A stretch of DNA of 64,000 bases. It comes from Synechococcus sp. BO 8801 (GTDB taxonomy: Bacteria; Cyanobacteriota; Cyanobacteriia; PCC-6307; Cyanobiaceae). Each line of letters begins with the position of its first letter. The first letter of the stretch is position 1. The translations under genes and the position numbers were made by a program. Below, piece by piece: positions 19,725 through 29,230 of this stretch. The notes under the pieces were generated by a model that saw only the letters and a program-made list of their open reading frames with translations, made no database searches and was not told the DNA's origin. The DNA is taken from positions 62,001 to 126,000 of the forward strand of contig NZ_NQKY01000002.1 in the NCBI RefSeq assembly GCF_002252675.1, given 5' to 3'.

Positions 19725-20918
19725 ATGCCAACTGACGCGCAAGGACCCATGTCCGACCCTGATCTGAGCGGGCTGGCGGACCAGGCTCCGCTTCTGCGGC
19801 GACAGATTCTGGACTGGTGGGAAGCCCATGGACGGCGCCGCATCGACCAGAAGCCCTGGATGTTCACGCCGGATGGCCGCTGGCCAGATCCAGGCGAAGA
19901 GCTGTGTGTCCTAGAGTGCTGGGTCGCCGAGGTGATGCTGCAGCAGACCCAGCTGGCGGTGGTGCTGCCCTACTGGCACCGCTGGATGGCGGCGTTTCCT
20001 GACGTTGGGACCCTCGCCGCCGCCAGCGAGCACGACGTGCTGATGCTCTGGCAGGGCCTGGGCTACTACGCCCGGGCCCGCCGTCTGCACGCGGGGGCGC
20101 GGCAACTCGTCGCCGGCGCCCAGCCATCGGCTGCGGGCAGCGGCGACCCCTGGCCGCGCAGCCTCGAGGGCTGGATGGCCCTGCCGGGCATCGGCCGCAG
20201 CACCGCCGGCAGCATCCTCTCCTCCGCCTTCGATCGGCCCTTCGCGATCCTTGACGGCAACGTCCAGCGGGTGCTGGCCCGGCTGATGGCCCACCCGGTT
20301 CCGCCGAAGCGGGAGCTGGCCGGGTTCTGGCGGCTCAGCGAGACCCTGCTCGACCCGCAGCGGCCCCGCGCCTTCAACCAGGCCCTGATGGACCTGGGCG
20401 CCGGCGTCTGCACCCCCCGCCAGCCCGCCTGCGGCACCTGTCCGTGGCAGCCGCACTGCGCTGCCTACGCTGCCGGCGACCCCGGCCGCTTCCCCGTGAA
20501 GGACACCCCCCCGCCCGTGCCGTTCCAGGTGATCGGGGTGGGGGTGGTGTCGGACGCTGCCGGCAGGGTGCTGATCGACCAGCGGCTCCCGGAGGGCCTG
20601 CTCGGGGGGCTGTGGGAGTTCCCGGGGGGCAAGCAGGAACCGGGCGAGGCGATCGAGGCGACGATCCGGCGCGAGCTGCGCGAGGAGCTGGCCATCGAGG
20701 TGACGGTGGGGGAGGAGCTGATCACGCTCGAGCACGCCTATAGCCACAAGCGGCTGCGCTTCGTGGTGCATCTCTGCCGCTGGCTGGCGGGGGAGCCGCA
20801 GCCGCTGGCCTCTCAGCAGGTGCGCTGGGTGGCGCCGGATGAGCTCGCCAGCTACCCCTTCCCGGCCGCCAACGCCCGCATCATCGCGGCGCTGGAGGCA
20901 AGGATCGCGGCGGGGTGA
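19725..20918 (+). CDS. mutY: Adenine DNA glycosylase MutY, hybrid with element-supplied start
   Basis: A 397-residue MutY that removes A mispaired with 8-oxoG. From WVAEVMLQQTQLAVVLPYW on it is the native gene. It has the helix-hairpin-helix LPGIGRSTAGSI with the following catalytic Asp in FAILDGNVQRVLARL, the iron-sulfur ligands C-x6-C-x2-C-x5-C (CTPRQPACGTCPWQPHC), and a C-terminal NUDIX-like 8-oxoG domain (LWEFPGGKQEPGEA, RRELREELAIEV). The first 65 residues come from the mobile element and differ from the displaced native start at 8625: RRRIDQKPWMFTPDGRWPDP replaces GRHHIPWKLHPDGSRPGP. ATG 19725 is preferred; a TTG at 19719 and an ATG at 19749 are in frame. It overlaps tsaE tail-to-tail. 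Confidence 0.93.
   Translation: MPTDAQGPMSDPDLSGLADQAPLLRRQILDWWEAHGRRRIDQKPWMFTPDGRWPDPGEELCVLECWVAEVMLQQTQLAVVLPYWHRWMAAFPDVGTLAAASEHDVLMLWQGLGYYARARRLHAGARQLVAGAQPSAAGSGDPWPRSLEGWMALPGIGRSTAGSILSSAFDRPFAILDGNVQRVLARLMAHPVPPKRELAGFWRLSETLLDPQRPRAFNQALMDLGAGVCTPRQPACGTCPWQPHCAAYAAGDPGRFPVKDTPPPVPFQVIGVGVVSDAAGRVLIDQRLPEGLLGGLWEFPGGKQEPGEAIEATIRRELREELAIEVTVGEELITLEHAYSHKRLRFVVHLCRWLAGEPQPLASQQVRWVAPDELASYPFPAANARIIAALEARIAAG
19919..19940 (+). repeat. attR: right copy of 22-bp direct repeat in mutY
   Basis: Identical to 8792-8813. To its right mutY continues natively; to its left is element DNA that encodes a homologous but different MutY N-terminus. Confidence 0.85.
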
Positions 20919-21417
20919 AGCCTGGCGGCGGGGTGAAGCCCGGCGGCGTGATCCGGGCCAGCCGGCCCTCGCCCTCCTCCGCGTGGCTCAACGCCACCTC
21001 CCAGGCTCCCTCGGGCTGGAAGCTGAGCCGCTCGGGCCATTCCACCGCCAGGACGGCGCCGAGGCCGCGGGCGTCCTCCTCCTCCTGGGCGAACAGTTCA
21101 TCGGCCGCGGCGCCCGTCTCCAGCCGGTAGAGATCCAGATGCACCAGGGCCGTGGTGCCGGCGTCGGAGCCGGTATCGGTGTCGTAGTGCTGGGCCAGGG
21201 CGAAGGTGGGGCTGGTGACCGGCTCGGCGATGCCCAGGGCGGCGGCCAGCCCCTGCACCAGCGACGTCTTGCCGGCCCCGAGCTCCCCTCGCAGCAGCAG
21301 CAGGGCGCCGTCACCGTCACCGGCCGCAAGCAGCTGCGACGCCAGTCGCCGCCCCAGGGCGTCGGTGGCGGCGGGGTCCGCCAGATGGCACACCTCGATC
21401 GCGTCAGCGGATTCCAT
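20881..21417 (-). CDS. tsaE: tRNA threonylcarbamoyladenosine synthesis ATPase TsaE
   Basis: A 178-residue protein from the ATG at 21417. The P-loop [18 protein letters not shown], then [22 protein letters not shown] and VEWPERL are the TsaE signatures. With TsaB, TsaC and TsaD it makes t6A37 in ANN-reading tRNAs. The end, [16 protein letters not shown], is a short repeat absent from the family core; it is encoded by an 18-bp tandem repeat lying across the overlap with the mutY stop. The frame is open upstream to 21510, but those residues would overlap the ahcY leader. Confidence 0.93.
   Translation of the reverse strand: MESADAIEVCHLADPAATDALGRRLASQLLAAGDGDGALLLLRGELGAGKTSLVQGLAAALGIAEPVTSPTFALAQHYDTDTGSDAGTTALVHLDLYRLETGAAADELFAQEEEDARGLGAVLAVEWPERLSFQPEGAWEVALSHAEEGEGRLARITPPGFTPPPGFTPPRSLPPAPR
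20907..20950. repeat. 18-bp tandem repeat at the mutY/tsaE convergent overlap
   Basis: About 2.4 copies of an 18-bp unit (copies at 20907-20924 and 20925-20942, then a partial one). Copy one contains the mutY TGA. On the other strand the units encode the Pro-Gly-Phe-Thr-Pro repeats at the TsaE end. Confidence 0.7.
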
Positions 21418-21484
21418 CGATGTAGATTGCCCTCCAGCGAGCCCGAAGCCTCGGCGTCTCTGCAGATATTTCCACTTTTTCGCC

Positions 21485-21498
21485 CTCCCCTTGGGGAG
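21485..21498 (+). promoter_or_regulatory. Hairpin covering the ahcY ribosome-binding site
   Basis: CTCCC pairs with GGGAG around a 4-base loop, and the GGGGAG arm is the Shine-Dalgarno of ahcY, 10 bases before ATG 21509. The stem could mask the site; whether it is regulated is unknown. Confidence 0.45.
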
Positions 21499-21508
21499 CT
21501 TCCCATTC

Positions 21509-22951
<1,443 letters not shown>

Positions 22952-22955
22952 GCGG

Positions 22956-22992
22956 CGACGGCCCGGAGCTCCTGGCAGCGACCGGGCCGTCG
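22956..22992 (+). terminator. Strong hairpin after ahcY
   Basis: An 11-bp perfect inverted repeat (CGACGGCCCGG / CCGGGCCGTCG) with a 15-base loop starts 4 bases after the ahcY stop. It lacks a T-run, so it may act as an mRNA 3' stabiliser or a weak terminator. Confidence 0.5.
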
Positions 22993-23025
22993 TGGAAGAC
23001 TGGCGCCTCTGATCCGGCTGGCCCG

Positions 23026-23682
23026 ATGGCGATCGAACTGGTCCAGAAGTTGCCCGAGATGATCGGCGCTGCGGTGGAGGCCAACCCGGCCGCAGGGTAT
23101 GGCGCGATCTTCGCGGCCATGTTCCTGGAGAACCTGTTCCCCCCGATTCCCTCCGAGCTGATCATGCCGCTCGGGGGGTTTTTCGTGCATCAGGGCAAGC
23201 TCTCCCTGGTGCCGGTGGTGCTGGCCGGCCTGCTGGGCACCGTGCTCGGTGCCCTGCCCTGGTACGGCATCGGCCGGCTGGTGAACGAGGAGCGCATCGA
23301 GCACTGGCTGGAGCGCCACGGCCGCTGGATCGGCATCAGCCCCCAGGAGCTGCGCCGCAGCCGCCGCTGGTTCAGCCGCCATGGCACGGCCCTGGTGTTC
23401 TGGGGCCGGCTGGTGCCCGGCATCCGCACCCTGATCTCGGTGCCCGCCGGCATCGAGATGATGCCGATGGCCCCCTTCCTGCTCTGGACCACCGCCGGCA
23501 GCCTGATCTGGACCCTGCTGCTGACGCTGGCGGGCCTGGCCCTGGGCGAGGGCTACACGAATGTGGAGCGCTGGATCGAGCCCGCCGCCCGGGTGGTGAA
23601 GGTGCTGTTGCTGGTGGCGGTGCTGGCCGGCGCCGTGTGGCTGGGGCTGCGGATCTGGAAGCAGAGCCGCCAGCGGCCCTGA
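23026..23682 (+). CDS. DedA family membrane protein
   Basis: A 218-residue inner-membrane protein. The DedA signature is present: FLENLFPPIPSELIMPLGG with the conserved acid, then GALPWYGIGR, FSRHGTALVFWGRLVPGIRTLISVPAG (the amphipathic re-entrant helix with essential Arg) and a C-terminal helix LLLVAVLAGAVWLGLRIW. Recent work on the DedA superfamily assigns polyprenyl-phosphate recycling and lipid flipping to some members; which applies here is unknown. It ends 44 bases before the bidirectionally placed ssb terminator. Confidence 0.92.
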   Translation: MAIELVQKLPEMIGAAVEANPAAGYGAIFAAMFLENLFPPIPSELIMPLGGFFVHQGKLSLVPVVLAGLLGTVLGALPWYGIGRLVNEERIEHWLERHGRWIGISPQELRRSRRWFSRHGTALVFWGRLVPGIRTLISVPAGIEMMPMAPFLLWTTAGSLIWTLLLTLAGLALGEGYTNVERWIEPAARVVKVLLLVAVLAGAVWLGLRIWKQSRQRP

Positions 23683-23725
23683 TCGGAGTCCCGGGCCTGC
23701 AGGGACTCCGGCCCGGCCCCGGACA

Positions 23726-23753
23726 GTAAAAAAGGCGCCCCGGGGGGCGCCTT
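23726..23753 (-). terminator. Rho-independent terminator of ssb
   Basis: A 9-bp stem AAGGCGCCC/GGGCGCCTT with a 4-base loop. Read on the minus strand, it is followed by six T residues, as expected for the end of the ssb transcript. On the plus strand the T-run is weak, but it may also stop the DedA transcript. Confidence 0.85.
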
Positions 23754-23828
23754 CTCTGGCTTCGGACGCTTGATAACCCGGCTGGGCCACTGGCACAAGC
23801 CCCCCGGGCCGAATCCGGGCCCGCAGGC

Positions 23829-24227
23829 TCAGAACGGCACTTCCTCCTCGCTGGGTTCGCCGCCGCCGAAACCGCCCCCGAAGCCGCCGCCGCCGCCGCC
23901 TCCCTCCGCGTCCCGCTTGCTGCCGAGCAGCTCCAGCCGATCGACGCGGATCACCGGCTTGCTGCGCTCCTCACCGCTGGCCCTGTCCGTCCAGCGGTCG
24001 AGCTTGAAGGAGCCGATGATGCCGATCAGGGCACCCTTGCGGACGTAGTCGGCGGCCACCTGGGCCTGCTTGCCCCAGATCTCCAGGTTGAACCAGTCGG
24101 GCTCGTCGTCGCGGCTGCGGCGGTTCACCGCCAGGGTGAGGTTGGCGACCATGCTGCCGGATTCGAAGTAGCGGACCTCAGGGTCGCGGCCGGCTCTGCC
24201 GACGAGGGTGATGGAATTGACGCCCAT
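23829..24227 (-). CDS. ssb: Single-stranded DNA-binding protein
   Basis: A 132-residue SSB from ATG 24227, preceded by CAGGAG. The OB-fold has NSITLVGRAGRDPEVRYFE, DWFNLEIWGKQAQVAADYVRKG and GSFKLDRWTD. The tail is Gly-rich (nine glycines in one run) and ends in the acidic tip EPSEEEVPF, which recruits repair and replication proteins. An ATG at 24254 would add nine residues without family likeness. Confidence 0.96.
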   Translation of the reverse strand: MGVNSITLVGRAGRDPEVRYFESGSMVANLTLAVNRRSRDDEPDWFNLEIWGKQAQVAADYVRKGALIGIIGSFKLDRWTDRASGEERSKPVIRVDRLELLGSKRDAEGGGGGGGFGGGFGGGEPSEEEVPF

Positions 24228-24386
24228 GGCGTGCTCCTGGAACGAATGGATCAATGATGCGGCACCCCGATCGGGGGCCTCTCCCTTTCCGTTCCACCCT
24301 TCGTCCCGGTTGTCACACCCGGCGGCTCTGCGGAGGGCCGCTGGGAATGCCCCACCTATGATTCACCGCTGCCAGAGGCCTTGCCC

Positions 24387-25433
24387 GTGTTTTTCCGCCG
24401 CTTCCAGTTCTCCCGCGACATCGGCATCGATCTGGGGACGGCCAACACGCTGATGTACGTCTCGGGCAAGGGGATCGTGCTGCAGGAGCCCTCGGTGGTG
24501 GCGATCGATCTGGAGCGCGGCACCCCCCTGGCGGTGGGCGAGGAGGCCAAGCTGATGCTCGGCCGCACCCCAGGCAACATCCGGGCGATCCGCCCCCTGC
24601 GCGACGGCGTCATCGCCGACTTCGACGCCGCCGAGCAGATGATCAAGAGCTTCATCCAGAAGGGCAACGAAGGCCGCGGCGTGATCGCCCCGCGCCTGGT
24701 GATCGGCATCCCCAGCGGCGTCACCGGCGTCGAGCGCCGGGCCGTGCATCAGGCCGGCCTGGCCGGGGCCCGGCAGGTGCACCTGATCGATGAGCCGGTG
24801 GCGGCCGCCATCGGCGCCGGTCTGCCGGTGACCGATCCGGTGGGCACGATGATCGTCGACATCGGCGGCGGCACCACCGAGGTGGCCGTGCTGAGCCTGG
24901 GCGGCACCGTGCTGAGCGAGTCGGTGCGGGTGGCCGGCGACGAACTCAGCGACGCCATCAGCGTCTATCTCAAGAAGGTCCACAACCTGGTGGTGGGCGA
25001 GCGCACCGCCGAGGACATCAAGATCCGCATCGGCTCCGCCTTCCCCGACGACGCCCACGACGAAACCTCCATGGACGTGCGGGGTCTGCACCTGCTCTCC
25101 GGCCTGCCGCGCACGATCAACATCCGGGCCGGCGACATCCGCGAAGCCATGGCCGAGCCGCTCAACGTGATCGTCGAGGCGGTCAAGCGCACCCTGGAGC
25201 GCACCCCTCCCGAGCTGGCGGCCGACATCGTTGACCGGGGGATCATGCTCGCCGGCGGCGGCGCCCTGGTGCGGGGCATCTGCGACCTGATCAGCCACGA
25301 GACCGGGATCCTCACCCACGTGGCCGAAGACCCCCTGCTCTGTGTGGTCAACGGCTGCGGCATGGTCCTTGAGGACTACAGCCGGCTCGAGCGCGTGCTC
25401 GACACCCCTGAATTCGCCCGGATGACGGCCTGA
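24387..25433 (+). CDS. mreB: Rod shape-determining protein MreB
   Basis: A bacterial actin of 348 residues from GTG 24387 (FFRRFQFSRDIGIDLGTAN). Phosphate-binding loops IGIDLGTANTLMYV and MIVDIGGGTTEVAVLSLGG, and the adenosine motif MLAGGGALVRGI, are intact. MreB filaments guide lateral cell-wall synthesis. A TTG six bases earlier is also possible. It leads an mreB-mreC-mreD run with tight spacing. Confidence 0.96.
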   Translation: MFFRRFQFSRDIGIDLGTANTLMYVSGKGIVLQEPSVVAIDLERGTPLAVGEEAKLMLGRTPGNIRAIRPLRDGVIADFDAAEQMIKSFIQKGNEGRGVIAPRLVIGIPSGVTGVERRAVHQAGLAGARQVHLIDEPVAAAIGAGLPVTDPVGTMIVDIGGGTTEVAVLSLGGTVLSESVRVAGDELSDAISVYLKKVHNLVVGERTAEDIKIRIGSAFPDDAHDETSMDVRGLHLLSGLPRTINIRAGDIREAMAEPLNVIVEAVKRTLERTPPELAADIVDRGIMLAGGGALVRGICDLISHETGILTHVAEDPLLCVVNGCGMVLEDYSRLERVLDTPEFARMTA

Positions 25434-25438
25434 GTCCG

Positions 25439-26179
25439 ATGCCGGCTTGGCGCTGGCTCCGCTTCGTCGACGGCTCCTCCCTGCGACGCCTCCTGCCCTG
25501 GCTGCTGGTGCTGCTGGCGCTCGTGGCCGTGCGTCTCAGCAAGGGGGCGATGCTCACCGATGCCTACGCCTTCCTCAGCCGACCCTTCTGGCCGGGGACG
25601 GCCCAGGCCGAGTGGCTGCGGTCGGCCCGCCGGGTGGAGGACGGTGCCCGGCTGGCCCAGCTGGAGCGGGACAACCAGCGGCTGCGCTCGCTCCTGGACC
25701 TGCAGCAGAAGAATCCCAACCGGGTGACCGCCCCGGTGATCTCCCGCGACGGCTCCGGCTGGTGGCGCCAGCTGCTGCTCGGCCAGGGGGCCCTGAGCGG
25801 CATCCGGGCCGGCCAGGCGGTGCTCGGCCCCGGCGGCCTGGTCGGCCTGGTGGGGAGTGTCACCCCCAGCACCGCCACCGTCACCCTGCTCACCGATCCC
25901 AGCAGCCGGGTCGGGGTCTGGGTGGGGCGCACCCAGCACCATGGCCTGCTCACCGGCATCGGCACCGCCCGGCCCCTGCTGCGCTTCCTGGAGAAGGATC
26001 CCCAGGCCCGTCCCGGTGACGTGGTGGTGACCTCCCCCGCCAGCACCCTGGTGCCGCCGAACCTGCCGGTGGGCGTGATCCAGACCATGGACGCCAATGC
26101 CGATCCGGCGCCGGAGGCGGTGGTGCAGCTGATCGCGCCGGTGTCGGCCCTCGACTGGGTGCAGGTGCAGGTGCGCTGA
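25439..26179 (+). CDS. mreC: Rod shape-determining protein MreC
   Basis: A 246-residue periplasmic scaffold of the elongasome. One membrane helix is at about 20-37 (LPWLLVLLALVAVRLS). A coiled coil follows (ARRVEDGARLAQLERDNQRLRSLLDL), then the beta-barrel region with VISRDGSGWWRQLLL, GPGGLVGLVGSVTPSTATV and VVTSPASTLVPPNLPVG. It lies five bases after mreB, and its stop overlaps the next ATG by one base. Confidence 0.93.
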   Translation: MPAWRWLRFVDGSSLRRLLPWLLVLLALVAVRLSKGAMLTDAYAFLSRPFWPGTAQAEWLRSARRVEDGARLAQLERDNQRLRSLLDLQQKNPNRVTAPVISRDGSGWWRQLLLGQGALSGIRAGQAVLGPGGLVGLVGSVTPSTATVTLLTDPSSRVGVWVGRTQHHGLLTGIGTARPLLRFLEKDPQARPGDVVVTSPASTLVPPNLPVGVIQTMDANADPAPEAVVQLIAPVSALDWVQVQVR

Positions 26180-26790
26180 TGGATCTGCTCAGCCGGCAGC
26201 CCCTGCTTGCCGCCACGGTCCTGCTGGTGCCGCTGCTCGTCCTGGCCTCGCCGGGCTGGCTGGCCCTCGACGGCGTCGGTCCCTGCTGGGCGGTGCTGTG
26301 GCTGCTGCCCTGGGCGCTGTGCGACGGCCCCTTCTCGGGAGCCTGCGCCGGCCTGGCCCTGGGCCTGCTGCTGGATGCCCTCCACCCCGGCGGCGTCACC
26401 CAGATCCCCGCCCTGCTGCTGCTGGGCTGGTGGTGGGGGCGGATGGGACGGCGGGCGTCGCCGATCCAGCGCAGCTTCAGCCTCGGCCTGCTGGCCCTGA
26501 TCGGCACGGCCCTGCTGGGCCTCACCCTGATGCTGCAGTGGGGGATCCTCGACTGGATCGGCACCCGGGAGGCGCTGCAGCTGGCGGGACCGTTGGCAGG
26601 CCGCAGCGCCCGGGAGCACGGGGTGAATCCCGCCCTGCTGGCCCTGCCGGGCTGGCGCTGGGATGATCTGGCGGGATCCGGCCTGCGGGTTCTGCTCGCC
26701 CAGACCCTGATCACGGCCGTGCTCGCACCGATGCTCTGCTCCCTGCAACTGCTGCTCTGGCGGCAACTGGGCTCCGGCTGGCGCCGCTAG
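26179..26790 (+). CDS. mreD: MreD-like membrane protein
   Basis: A 203-residue protein with about five hydrophobic helices (LLAATVLLVPLLVLASP, CWAVLWLLPWALC, GLALGLLLDALHPG and two more). Its size, topology and place directly after mreC, with an overlapping start, make MreD the natural call. MreD sequences diverge strongly, so the name rests on context as much as on sequence. Confidence 0.85.
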   Translation: MDLLSRQPLLAATVLLVPLLVLASPGWLALDGVGPCWAVLWLLPWALCDGPFSGACAGLALGLLLDALHPGGVTQIPALLLLGWWWGRMGRRASPIQRSFSLGLLALIGTALLGLTLMLQWGILDWIGTREALQLAGPLAGRSAREHGVNPALLALPGWRWDDLAGSGLRVLLAQTLITAVLAPMLCSLQLLLWRQLGSGWRR

Positions 26791-26793
26791 GCC

Positions 26794-28134
26794 ATGGCCA
26801 GGATGTCTTCCCGCTCCAGCCGGCCGTCCCGCCTGCCCCGCCGCCAGGCCCTGCGGCTGCTGGCCGCCCCGTTCGCCCTCGCCCTCGCCGCCGGGGCCTG
26901 CGGCCGCCCGCCCGCGTCCGGCCGGGGCAAGGTGCTCAACGTCTGGACCCTGGATCTGGCGCCCCGCTTCAACGACTACATGGGGCGGGTGATCGCCGCC
27001 TGGGAGCGGGCCCATCCCGGCGTGACGGTGCGCTGGACCGATGTGCCCTGGGGGTCGGTGGAACGCAAGCTGCTGGCCTCGGTGTTCGCCCGCACCGCCC
27101 CTGATCTGGTCAACCTCAACCCCAACTTCGCCGCCAACCTGGCCAGCAAGGGGGGCCTGCGGGACCTCACCCCCCTGCTTCCCCCCGACGCCGCCGAGCG
27201 CTACCTGGCCGGCATCTGGACCTCGGGCCAGCAAGCGGGGGAACAGTTCGGCATTCCCTGGTACCTGACGGCCCGGGTGACGATCGCCAACCGCCGGCTG
27301 CTGCAGAAGGCCGGCCTGGCCGCCCCGCCGCGCCGCTGGGAGGAGGTGCCGGCCTATGCCGAGGCCGTCCGGCGCCGCACCGGCCGCTACGCCCTGTTCG
27401 TGACCGTGGTGCCCGACGACTCCGGTGAGCTGATGGAGGCGCTGGTGCAGATGGGGGTGCGGCTGCTCGACGACCGCCAGCGGGCGGCGTTCAACAGCCC
27501 CGCCGGTCGCCGGGCCTTCGCCTTCTGGAGCGACCTCTACCGCCGCGGCCTGCTGCCGCGGGAGGTGGTGAGCCAGGGGTACCGGCGGGCGATCGAGCTG
27601 TACCAGGCCGGGGACCTGGCCCAGGTGGCCAGCGGCCCCGATTTCCTGCGCAACCTGCAGACCAACGCCCCCGGCATCGCCGCCACCTCCGCCCCCTTCC
27701 CGCCCCTGACCGGGGCCAGCGGCGAGGCCAACGTGGCGGTGATGAACCTGGTGGTGCCGCGCCAGAGCGCCATGGCCCCGGAGGCGGTGAGCTTCGCCCT
27801 GTTCCTGAGCGACGCCGCCAACCAGCTGGTCTTCGCCGAGGAGGCCCGGGTGCTGCCCTCCTCCCGGGGCGCCCTGGCGAGCCTGGAGGGGCGGCTGCGG
27901 GCGGCGGTGCCCGCCGACGGCCAGGAGCGGCTGGTCCACAGCGCCCGGCTGCTCTCGATCGAGACCCTGGCGGCGGCGCGGGTGCTGGTGCCGGCGACCC
28001 CGGGGGTGAAGCGGCTGCAGGCGATCCTCTACACCCAGCTGCAGCGGGCGATGCTGGGGCAGCTCGACAGCGACGCGGCCCTGGCCGAGGCCGAGAGGCA
28101 GTGGAACAGCTACGCCGAGGCCCGCTGGCCCTGA
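26794..28134 (+). CDS. ABC transporter solute-binding lipoprotein, sugar type
   Basis: A 446-residue extracellular solute-binding family 1 protein. The leader has a twin-arginine-like PRRQALRLLAAPFALALAAG before Cys36, the likely lipidation site. The mature part begins LNVWTLDLAPRFNDYMGRVIAAWERAHPGVTVRWTDVPW, the MalE-like start of sugar binders. EQFGIPWYLTARVTIANRRLL and the C-terminal NVAVMNLVVPRQS fit too. The substrate is unknown; glycerol-phosphate-like or oligosaccharide ligands are typical. No permease or ATPase gene is adjacent. It follows mreD by three bases, so it may share the mre transcript. Confidence 0.85.
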   Translation: MARMSSRSSRPSRLPRRQALRLLAAPFALALAAGACGRPPASGRGKVLNVWTLDLAPRFNDYMGRVIAAWERAHPGVTVRWTDVPWGSVERKLLASVFARTAPDLVNLNPNFAANLASKGGLRDLTPLLPPDAAERYLAGIWTSGQQAGEQFGIPWYLTARVTIANRRLLQKAGLAAPPRRWEEVPAYAEAVRRRTGRYALFVTVVPDDSGELMEALVQMGVRLLDDRQRAAFNSPAGRRAFAFWSDLYRRGLLPREVVSQGYRRAIELYQAGDLAQVASGPDFLRNLQTNAPGIAATSAPFPPLTGASGEANVAVMNLVVPRQSAMAPEAVSFALFLSDAANQLVFAEEARVLPSSRGALASLEGRLRAAVPADGQERLVHSARLLSIETLAAARVLVPATPGVKRLQAILYTQLQRAMLGQLDSDAALAEAERQWNSYAEARWP

Positions 28135-28273
28135 GGCCGCCGGCGGCGGGACTGGCACCCTGAAGAAATGTTGTAAATCGGCCAGAGGCCAGCTGCCGGA
28201 ACCGATTCCGTGCTCACGGCACGAAACGGCGTCGCGTTATGGTTGCGATTCTTCATCCGGTCGGACAGGAGCG

Positions 28274-29158
28274 ATGCCCACGCCTTCGGTCGCATCCTCT
28301 GCATCCTCAGCCTCCCCGTTCACCGACGGGGCTGATCTGCAGGAATCCTCCGGTGGTGTTTCTGCCGCCCAGCAGCCCGCGTCACCGCCACCTTCCGACC
28401 AGCAGCCCGCCCAGCCGATCGCCACCCTGCTCGTCGTCGACGACGAGGCCGCTGTGCGCCGGGTGCTGCTGATGCGCCTGCAGCTGGCCGGTTACCGGGT
28501 CCTGTGCGCCGAGGACGGCGAGGAAGCCCTGGCCCTGTTCCACAAGGAGCAGCCCGATCTGGTGGTCCTCGACGTCATGCTGCCGAAGCTGGACGGCTTC
28601 GCCGTCTGCCGGCGGCTGCGGGCCGAATCCTGCGTTCCGATCATTTTCCTCTCCGCCCTCGATGCCATCGCCGAGCGGGTGGCGGGCCTGGACCTCGGCG
28701 CCGACGACTACCTGCCCAAGCCCTTCAGCCCCAAGGAACTGGAGGCCCGCATCTCCACGATCCTGCGCCGCATGGGCCGGGGGGCCGCCACCAGCGAGCC
28801 CCGCGAGCTGCCCACGGGCTCCGGGGTGCTGCGGGTGGGGGATCTGGTGGTCGACACCAACCGCCGCCAGGTGACCCGCGAGGGACAGCGCATCGCCCTC
28901 ACCTACACCGAATTCAGCCTGCTGGAGCTGCTGTTCCGCGAGCCGGGACGGGTGGTGCCCCGGGCCGAGATCCTCGAGCAGCTCTGGGGCTATCCGCCGC
29001 GCCGGGCCGCCGACCTGCGGGTGGTGGACGTCTATGTGGCGCGGCTGCGCGGCAAGCTCGAGCCCGACCCCCGCAACCCGGAGCTGATCCTCACGGTGCG
29101 CGGCACGGGCTACGCCTCCCAGCGGATGGGCGAGGGAACCCTGGCCGCCGCCGGCTGA
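28274..29158 (+). CDS. OmpR-family response regulator, RpaB-like
   Basis: A 294-residue two-domain regulator. The receiver domain (about 50-170) has TLLVVDDEAAVRR, the phospho-acceptor Asp in LVVLDVMLPKLDGF and the conserved Lys in DDYLPKPFSPKELEARI. The winged-helix DNA-binding domain has LTYTEFSLLELLFREPGRVV, WGYPPRRAADLRVVDVYVARLRGKLE and LTVRGTGYASQR. It resembles RpaB, which controls high-light and photosystem genes, but RpaA and other paralogues are similar. The N-terminus has about 45 extra disordered Ser/Pro/Gln residues. The start is preceded by AGGAG two bases away, unusually close. Confidence 0.85.
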   Translation: MPTPSVASSASSASPFTDGADLQESSGGVSAAQQPASPPPSDQQPAQPIATLLVVDDEAAVRRVLLMRLQLAGYRVLCAEDGEEALALFHKEQPDLVVLDVMLPKLDGFAVCRRLRAESCVPIIFLSALDAIAERVAGLDLGADDYLPKPFSPKELEARISTILRRMGRGAATSEPRELPTGSGVLRVGDLVVDTNRRQVTREGQRIALTYTEFSLLELLFREPGRVVPRAEILEQLWGYPPRRAADLRVVDVYVARLRGKLEPDPRNPELILTVRGTGYASQRMGEGTLAAAG

Positions 29159-29230
29159 ACCGCGCGCTGAAGTCGATGCCGGCCGGTCCTGCAGGATGGG
29201 CAGCGACCCTTCTCCATCGCCCTGCCTGCC

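Larger units (their letters stand above)
8792..19940. mobile_element. Integrative element inserted in mutY, about 11.1 kb
   Basis: The element is bounded by a 22-bp direct repeat within mutY. It begins with a large serine integrase next to attL and then carries a HEPN-like protein, a type ISP restriction-modification enzyme and a RepA/RecA-like ATPase, all on the minus strand. Its base composition is visibly lower in GC than the flanking genes, with long non-coding stretches unlike the host. It ends with a replacement mutY 5' end that restores the reading frame across attR. I see no capsid, terminase, tail or conjugation genes. It is either a defence island able to move on its own or a satellite that relies on another element for transfer. 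Confidence 0.85.

Noticed and set aside
28274-29158. Firm naming of the regulator as rpaB
   Set aside because: RpaA, RpaB and other OmpR-type regulators share the visible motifs; without a tree the symbol is not safe.
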